Assembly: GCA_003290165.1 (NCBI GenBank)
Contig: QNQO01002080.1
Location: 62,001-126,000 of the forward strand
Direction of reading: 5' to 3'
DNA: 64,000 bases
From: Berberis thunbergii
Lineage: Eukaryota; Streptophyta; Magnoliopsida; Ranunculales; Berberidaceae
Made by a program: the position numbers and the translations under genes
Shown: in pieces, positions 58,133-64,000 of the stretch
Layout of the letters: each line of letters opens with the position of its first letter
Numbering within the stretch: position 1 is the stretch's first letter
The notes under the pieces: generated by a model
What the model was told of the DNA's origin: nothing
The model's database searches: none
What the model saw: only the letters and a program-made list of their open reading frames with translations

Positions 58133-59272
58133 ATGTCGTTGGAGGTCAACAACCCATCAATTGGCAACAACGACAAAGGTGGGAAAGTCCGCAAGGACAA
58201 GTCGAAAGACATGATCACTGCGATGGATGAAAAATTGGCTAAGTTGTGTGCCACCATGTCCGACTTGAGGGAGAAAGTTGAAGACATGGACAAACACATC
58301 GAGGGGCAAGCGTCCAATGGAAAGGACCAAGAGCTCCGGAAAGAGATGCAAGGAGCCTTAAACGCAGTAGTCGACATGGTATCCAAAAAGATCGAGTCCC
58401 TTGAAGCCCAAATTGTTGCCAAAGATGTGGAGATGCATGCTTACAAGAAAAGAGTTGAGAAGCTAGAAACTCAACTCAATGTGTGTATGGTTGCGGTAGT
58501 CAGTGGTGGGACTACACCAGGGACAATCACCCATAGAGTCGAAACTCCCAAACCTATGGCCTATGGTGGGGCAAGGAGTGTAAGGAAGATCGACAACTTC
58601 TTGTCGAACATGAAGCGCTACTTTGATGCGGTTGGCATAATAGATGAAACATCAAAGGTACGTAGTGTCTCCTTATATTTAAATGACGTTGCTACAATTT
58701 GGTGACGCAGAAGGTCAAATGATGTCAATAAGGGATTGTGCACCATCGACTCTTGGGAAGAATTCACGAAGGAACTCAAGAGACAATTCTACCTGGAGGA
58801 TGCCGAAAACGAAGCTAGGGCCAAGCTTCGCCGCCTTCAACATAAGGAATGCCACATAAGGGAGTATGTGAAGGAGTTCTCATAGTTGCTCTTGGAGATT
58901 CCTGACATGGGAGAAAATGATGTTTTGTTTAGCTTTCTTGATAGCCTAACAGGTTGGGCCAAGTTGGAATTGAAGAGGCGAGGTGTGCAAGACCTTGCAA
59001 TGGCTATGGTTGCGTCCAAATCCTTGATTGAGTTAAAAAAAATGACACATCCAAGGGGTAAGGGAAAAAGTTTGAGTAATGATGGCAAAGGTGGGAGAGA
59101 CAAAGATAAGTTATCCAATGAGCACAATAACTCCAAAGACAAGGGGAAGGAGAAAAGCTATGGATCGCCCAAGAAGATATTTTGCTTCTTATGTAGTGGA
59201 CCCCATCGGACATTCGAGTGTCCCAACCGGGGGAAATTTGTCGCGCTTGTCATAGAGGAAGGGGCAAATTAA
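58133..59272 (+). pseudogene. Retrotransposon gag, interrupted
   Basis: Likely start ATG at 58133. A coiled-coil-like Lys/Glu-rich segment comes first, then the gag core with SVRKIDNFLSNMKRYFDAVG and a C-terminal zinc knuckle CFLCSGPHRTFEC (C-x2-C-x3-H-x4-C). In-frame stops fall at 58703 (TGA), 58883 (TAG) and 59270 (TAA). The frame is otherwise kept across all three. Confidence 0.85.
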
Positions 59273-59275
59273 GAA

Positions 59276-59710
59276 ATGAGGATCGCCTCAATGAATCTCC
59301 TAAGTGTCATTCAAGCTAAGGTCGAAGAACAACCACGTGGAAGGATGTACGTGAAGACCAAAATCGGGAACACGACTTTGAAAGCCATGGTGGATACCGG
59401 AGCCGACACAGTCTACATGGCCAAAGACCTTGCTGAAGAAATTGGCCTATCATATACTAAGGAGAAAAGATATATCAATGGAGTCAATGCTAAAAGTCTC
59501 TCAATTGAAAGAGTAGCTCGTGACACCGATATTCGACTTAGACAATGGCGAGGTAAAGTCGACAAAACTATTGCTCTAATTGATGATCACCAATTCTATT
59601 TGGGTATAGATTTCTTGGACACGGTGAACGCTTTCCTGGTCCCATATGCCAACACCATGTATACATGGAGAAGGGACAACCTTGTGTTGTGCCCGTGGTA
59701 CGGGAAATAA
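59276..59710 (+). pseudogene. Retrotransposon aspartic protease segment
   Basis: Continues the gag frame. The active-site motif is VDTGADTVYMA, followed by an LGIDFLD segment. A stop at 59708 and a frame change before 59797 separate it from the reverse transcriptase. Confidence 0.8.
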
Positions 59711-59805
59711 GTAAGGAGAGAATGATGTCTGCTCTCCAACTTTCTAAAGGAGTAAAGAGGAATGAACCTACTTACTTGGCTACCATCAAGGAAGACTAAT
59801 GTCCC

Positions 59806-61200
59806 GTGGATGGAAGGGTGAATGCACCTAAGGTCGTCCAAGATGTTCTCAAGGAGTACAATGATGTTATGCCTGCCGAGTTGCCTAAGAAGCTTCCACC
59901 AAGGAGAGAGGTGGATCATGCTATTGAGTTAGAAGTTATAGCAAAGCCACCCGCATTTGCTCCTTATCGTGTGGCACCTCCTGAGCTCGAGAAGTTAAGA
60001 AGACAATTGAAGGATTTACTTGATGCTGGTTATATCCGACCCTCCAAAACTCCATATGGTGCGCCGGTCTTATTTCAAAAGAAACACGATGGATCCCTAC
60101 GACTTTGTATTGACTATCAAGCACTCAACAAGGTAACTATCAAGAACAAGTACCCGATTTCACTTATTGCGGATCTCCTTGATCAACTTGGTGAGGCAAA
60201 GTACTTTACCAAGCTTGACTTGTGCTCAGGGTATTATCAAGTCCGCATAGCCGAAGGAGATGAACCAAAGACGACATGTGTTACAAGGTACGGTTCTTAC
60301 GAGTTCTTAGTCATGCCATTTGGTTTAACTAATGCGCCGACCACATTTTGCACTTTAATGAATAAGGTACTAGCTCCTTACCTTGATCGGTTCGTAGTTG
60401 TGTACCTTGATGACATTGTGATCTATAGTAAGATATTGGAAGAACATGTGGATCACTTAAGGCAAGTGTTCCAAACTTTGAAGGAGAACAATCTCTATGT
60501 CAAAAGGGAGAAGTGCTCATTTTCCCAAGAAGATGTGACATTCTTGGGTCATATCATTGGCAAATCCAAACTTCATATAGACAAGTCTAAGGGACAAGCC
60601 ATTCAAGAATGGGAACCACTGACCAAAGTCACCGAGTTAATATATTTCCTTGGCTTTGTGAACTATTACAAAAGGTTCATCAAAGGCTACTCTTCCATAG
60701 CCGCTCCATTGACGGACTTGCTCAAGAAGAGACGAAGTTGGGATTGGAGTTCAAAATGCCAATAAGCTTTCGAAGGATTGAATAAGGCAATTGTAGAGGA
60801 ACCGGTATTTGCACTTTCCGACCATTCTATGTATTTTGAAGTATATACGGATGCTATCGATTTTGCTATTGGTAGAGTATTTATGCAAGAAGGACATCCT
60901 ATTGCCTTTGAAAGTAGGAAGTTCAATGATACTGAGAGGCGGTACACAGTGTAAGAGAAGAAGATGACTGTGGTTGTGCATTGCTTGCGAACATGGCATC
61001 ATTACTTGCTTGGGAGCAAATTTGTGGTCAAGACCGACAATGTTGCCACTAGCTACTTCCAGACATAGAAGAAGCTCACACCAAAACAAGCTAGATGGCA
61101 AGATTTCTTGGCAGAGTTCGATTACACTTTAGAGTACAAGTCTGGGAAGGCTAATCTTGTTGCGAATGCTTTTAGTATAAAAGGATAACTTGCTGACATA
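59806..61200 (+). pseudogene. Retrotransposon reverse transcriptase and RNase H
   Basis: The RT core is open from 59800 to 60762. It has RPSKTPYGAPVLFQKK, LRLCIDYQALNK, MPFGLTNAP and the catalytic YLDDIVIYS (about 60400-60426). RNase H-like sequence follows (TDAIDFAIG, FESRKFNDTERRY). In-frame stops fall at 59797, 60763, 60952, 61066 and 61186. It belongs to the Ty3/gypsy order because integrase lies downstream. Confidence 0.9.
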
Positions 61201-61242
61201 AGTCAACCTCAAAGTAACTTGAAGGGACGCATAAAGGAATGA

Positions 61243-62580
61243 TTGACACATGATTCCATGGCTCAAACCATCATATATCTTGTCAAAGATGAGAAGACAA
61301 AACACTTTTGGGTGGATAACGACTTGATATACTCTAAGGGAAGACAAATCTATGTTCCACCTCATGACAACCTAAGGAAGGAAGTCTTGAAAGAATACCA
61401 TGATAGCAAGTGGGCGGGACATCCAGGTATACATCAGACTCTTGATATTGTGGAAGATTCCTATTATTGGCCACATATGAGGGATGATATCGAAACATAT
61501 GTAAAGACTTGTCTTGTATGCCAACAAGATAAGGTGGAGCAACAGTCACCTGTCGGCTTACTTGAACCTCTCCCCATCCCAGAATGACCCTGGGAGAGTG
61601 TTTCCTTGGATTTTATAGTTGGTTTGCTCGCATCGGAAGGTTGTAATTGAATACTTGTGGTCGTGAACAAATTTTCGAAGTATGCCACCTTTATTCCCAT
61701 ACCCAAGGAGTGCACAGCCGAGTAAATCACACATTTATTCCTCAAACATGTGGTGAAGTATTGGGGTGTACGCAAATCTATGATCAGTGATCGGGATACT
61801 TGGTTCACGGGAAAATTTTGGACTGAGTTATTCAAGTTGTTGGGTACCGAACTTAACTTTTCTACTAGCTTTCATCCTCAAACATATGGTAAGACGGAAA
61901 GGATGAATGCCTTGCTGGAGTTATATCTTAGGCACTATGTGAGTGCCAAATAGCGAGATTGGACTAAGTTGCTGGATGTTGACCAATTCTCTTTCAACTT
62001 GCAGAAGAGTGAAACGACGGAGTGAGTCCATCAGCCTATAAGTTTGCCAAAGGATGAAATGATCAAGCTGATGAGGCTCGAGCTTACCTGGAGAAGGCAT
62101 ATGATGAAGAAGTGGGCCGACAAGAAGAGATGACCTCGAGAGTTTTAGGTTGGAGACCTTGTGCTTGTCAAGATGCATGCTCATGCCAGACTTTCAGGAC
62201 TGCATCGTGGCCTTATCAGGAGATATGAGGGTCCTTTCTCCATAGTCAAGAAAGTGGGAAAGCAAGCATACAAGGTCGAGTTACCACCGAGGATCAAGTT
62301 CCATCCAATCTTCCATGTGAGTTTATTGAAACCGTATAAGGAGGATCAGGATGATCCCAGTATAGGAGTTTCACAAAGAGCACCAATGGGCATGAGGATC
62401 CAACATGACAAGGAAGTAGAGACTATTTTGTCAGATCGTGTGGTGCGTCATTCCAACCAACCTCCCACACATGAGCTACTCGTCAAGTGAAAGGGATTGC
62501 CAGAAAGTGAAGCTAGCTGGGAGCCATCCAACATTTGTGGCAATTCAAGAAGCAAATTCAAGAGTGCGAGGATTTGAAGG
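61243..62580 (+). pseudogene. Retrotransposon integrase and chromodomain
   Basis: The zinc-binding H-H-C-C segment runs from EYHDSKWAGHPGIHQ to CLVCQQDK (about 61399-61530). The catalytic core follows with SLDFIVGL and SDRDTWFTGKFW, then a C-terminal domain with RRYEGPFSIVKKVG and a chromodomain tail. Stops fall at 61240, 61585, 61648, 61723, 61951 and 62488. About 62000-62150 is scrambled and looks shortened relative to the family. Confidence 0.85.
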
Positions 62581-62601
62581 CAACGAGGTCGTCGCCTGAT
62601 T

Positions 62602-62614
62602 AGGTGGGTGAGAA
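62602..62614 (+). other. Polypurine tract candidate
   Basis: AGGTGGGTGAGAA, purine-rich, directly before the 3' LTR start at 62615. It fits the usual position of the plus-strand primer. Confidence 0.55.
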
Positions 62615-63051
62615 TGTCACAATTATCTTCTTGCCTAGCCAAATGAGGTTAACAAGTGTAAATAATGTAGAGTATTTCACATTGTTCTAGAGAGTTCTCT
62701 AGAACCTTCCATAAAATTTCATAAGTTCCATAGGATTCTAGCACTTAGATATTTCTAAGGAAGTGTGTAGAAGATCATTGTAGACCGTTGGAACAAATTG
62801 ATCACCACCGTTCATTGAGGAGGTAGAGTTGTATAAATAGACTTATACCTCATTTGTTATAGTCACCTCAGAGAATTTAAACAATACAAATTCTAGTTCT
62901 CTTAAGCTCTCCTGTGTGTTCTTAGTTTGCTTAGCTTTCCATAGTCTAAGTAAATCTTTCGTGGGCAAGGTTGACTAACTTTCTTTGATAAGTCGGGGCA
63001 AAGTTTGCTAGTGCCGCACGAAAAGTACTTGTGAAAAGATGGCCCGTGACA
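62615..63051 (+). repeat. 3' LTR
   Basis: 437 bp, begins TGTCACAAT and ends CCGTGACA. It differs from the 5' LTR by substitutions and small insertions (for example an extra AAGTTCCAT stretch near 62720). The pair could be used to date the insertion. Confidence 0.92.
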
Positions 63052-63497
63052 CCAGACACAAAGATCAGTAGATTTTTTCTTCATATTATCTTGTTGTGGA
63101 ATATAAAAATATATTATTTTGTGACAAGCTAAAAAGTTATTTTATACGGAAAAATAAAGTGAGAATTACTAATATTAAGTGATGTAATTGATTTTCCATA
63201 TTAAAATAGAACATATTACAAAGAAATGTAATTAAAATTTTATATATAGCATTATAATAAGGAAAATCATTTAAACCTAAAACAATGACAAAAAAAAATG
63301 ATACTTTAAGGAGAAAATAGAATCCATATAAAAACAAAATATCGTGTTATTTATTTACTATCAAAATCTTAAAAGAGATTGTCTAGCCGGTCAGGCTTTA
63401 AAGCCATTTTCTGGTCAGACTTATTCTTTTTTATACTTTGATCTTTTATCTTTAAAATTCGATTACAAACATTATTTATAAAAATGTTTTACCAACA
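63052..63497. other. AT-rich retrotransposon 3' flank
   Basis: No gene. About 63375-63490 is a diverged repeat of 54145-54300. Confidence 0.45.
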
Positions 63498-63737
63498 ATG
63501 TACATTGGACTGTCGGGCATGCATCCATTGGTTTTACCAACAATGTCGAACCAGGAAATGATATACTACCATCAAAATGCAGGGCCTTCTTTATCTCCAT
63601 CGGGCCAGTTCTGCGGTGGGATGCAACCTATGGGAGTCGCAAGGCTATTGAACCCCTCATTGCAACAGCTTTTCATTAGAGAACAACAACAGATTGTGGA
63701 AGCTCAGTCTCAACACGTCTGCTTTATAGCTAATTGA
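63498..63737 (+). CDS. Unidentified Gln-rich ORF, possible gene fragment
   Basis: 79 aa with non-random composition: GMHPLVLPTMSNQEMIYYHQ, then Ser/Gly/Pro-rich sequence, then FIREQQQIVEAQSQ. I do not recognise a family. Plausible readings are a captured exon of a regulatory protein with a Gln-rich region, or chance. No neighbouring exon could be joined before the window ends. Confidence 0.3.
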   Translation: MYIGLSGMHPLVLPTMSNQEMIYYHQNAGPSLSPSGQFCGGMQPMGVARLLNPSLQQLFIREQQQIVEAQSQHVCFIAN

Positions 63738-64000
63738 TTTCAATGAACATGTTATAAGTCAAATAAAAGTGTTTTGGAGACCATTTCAAAACTAAGGAAT
63801 TTATAATTGGAGAGTTTAATATTTGTAATTCGTATCATGGAAAAGGTTTAGATGTCCTTTATTTTTTATCGTTATATTTAGTTTAGGTTTTACTGTTTTA
63901 GTACCCAAAATGTTCTGTTGCAATATTCTTTTACAAAAATTCTAGAGCGCTAGATCAGCCTCAGGGTGATTATGAGGATCTCCAGGATGATGGAGGTATT
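63738..64000. other. Window end, nothing recognised
   Basis: AT-rich sequence with no supported feature; the final bases (GATGATGGAGGTATT) run off the window. Confidence 0.4.

Larger units (their letters stand above)
57651..63051 (+). mobile_element. Ty3/gypsy chromovirus LTR retrotransposon, decayed
   Basis: 5401 bp with two LTRs, a primer-binding site and gag-pol order protease, reverse transcriptase, RNase H, integrase, chromodomain. The last domain (about 62460-62550, with LPESEASWEPS) marks it as a chromovirus. Flanking CTCAG on the left and CCAGA on the right do not form a clean 5-bp duplication. In-frame stops and at least one frame change prevent a full polyprotein, so it is not expected to move by itself. 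Confidence 0.92.

Noticed and set aside
57646..63056. A clean 5-bp target duplication around the LTR element
   Set aside because: CTCAG and CCAGA do not match; left unassigned.

Overview
This is AT-rich plant nuclear DNA, almost certainly from a eudicot. The evidence is multi-exon genes with GT-AG introns for an SnRK2 kinase, an RPW8-type helper NLR and a GARP/NIGT1-HHO transcription factor, set among plant transposons. The species cannot be named from the sequence alone. No tRNA, rRNA, CRISPR or bacterial-style operon was seen.

Layout: 1-13.25 kb and 26.95-34.5 kb are two copies of a segmental duplication carrying a subclass III SnRK2 gene (minus strand). The right copy (30199-34805) is complete: nine exons encoding 357 aa. 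The left copy (8773-12382) keeps exons 2-9 open with intact splice sites but has lost exon 1, the promoter and the start codon. Homology stops near 13250, inside intron 1. A third, gene-less copy of the SnRK2 3' flank lies at 4300-5510. Several transposons are present in one copy while the other shows the empty site, so insertions can be ordered relative to the duplication.

13.25-19.3 kb is a nest of small inverted-repeat elements. 19314-25895 (minus) is an ADR1-like RPW8-NLR helper immune receptor. It has two oddities. A phase-1/phase-1 tandem exon duplication adds a second P-loop exon. A 2.9 kb Mutator-like insertion with a 9-bp target duplication sits in its fourth constitutive intron and carries a small gene for an RNase H1-N/viroplasmin-like domain plus a C-terminal membrane segment.

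35-44 kb holds SINE-like sequences, a hAT element inserted in one of them, a 2.6 kb long-armed inverted repeat, Harbinger-like elements and a second GGT/CCA-repeat element. 45327-47573 (minus) is an intact five-exon HHO/NIGT1-type repressor of 398 aa. 48-57 kb is gene-poor with a third hAT element and degraded LINE fragments. 57651-63051 is a Ty3/gypsy chromovirus with both LTRs and many in-frame stops. The last kilobase has one unidentified Gln-rich ORF.

The three host genes belong to ABA signalling (SnRK2), immunity (ADR1) and nitrate/phosphate-related repression (HHO). Nothing in the sequence ties them into one pathway; most of the window's structure comes from duplication and transposon insertion.
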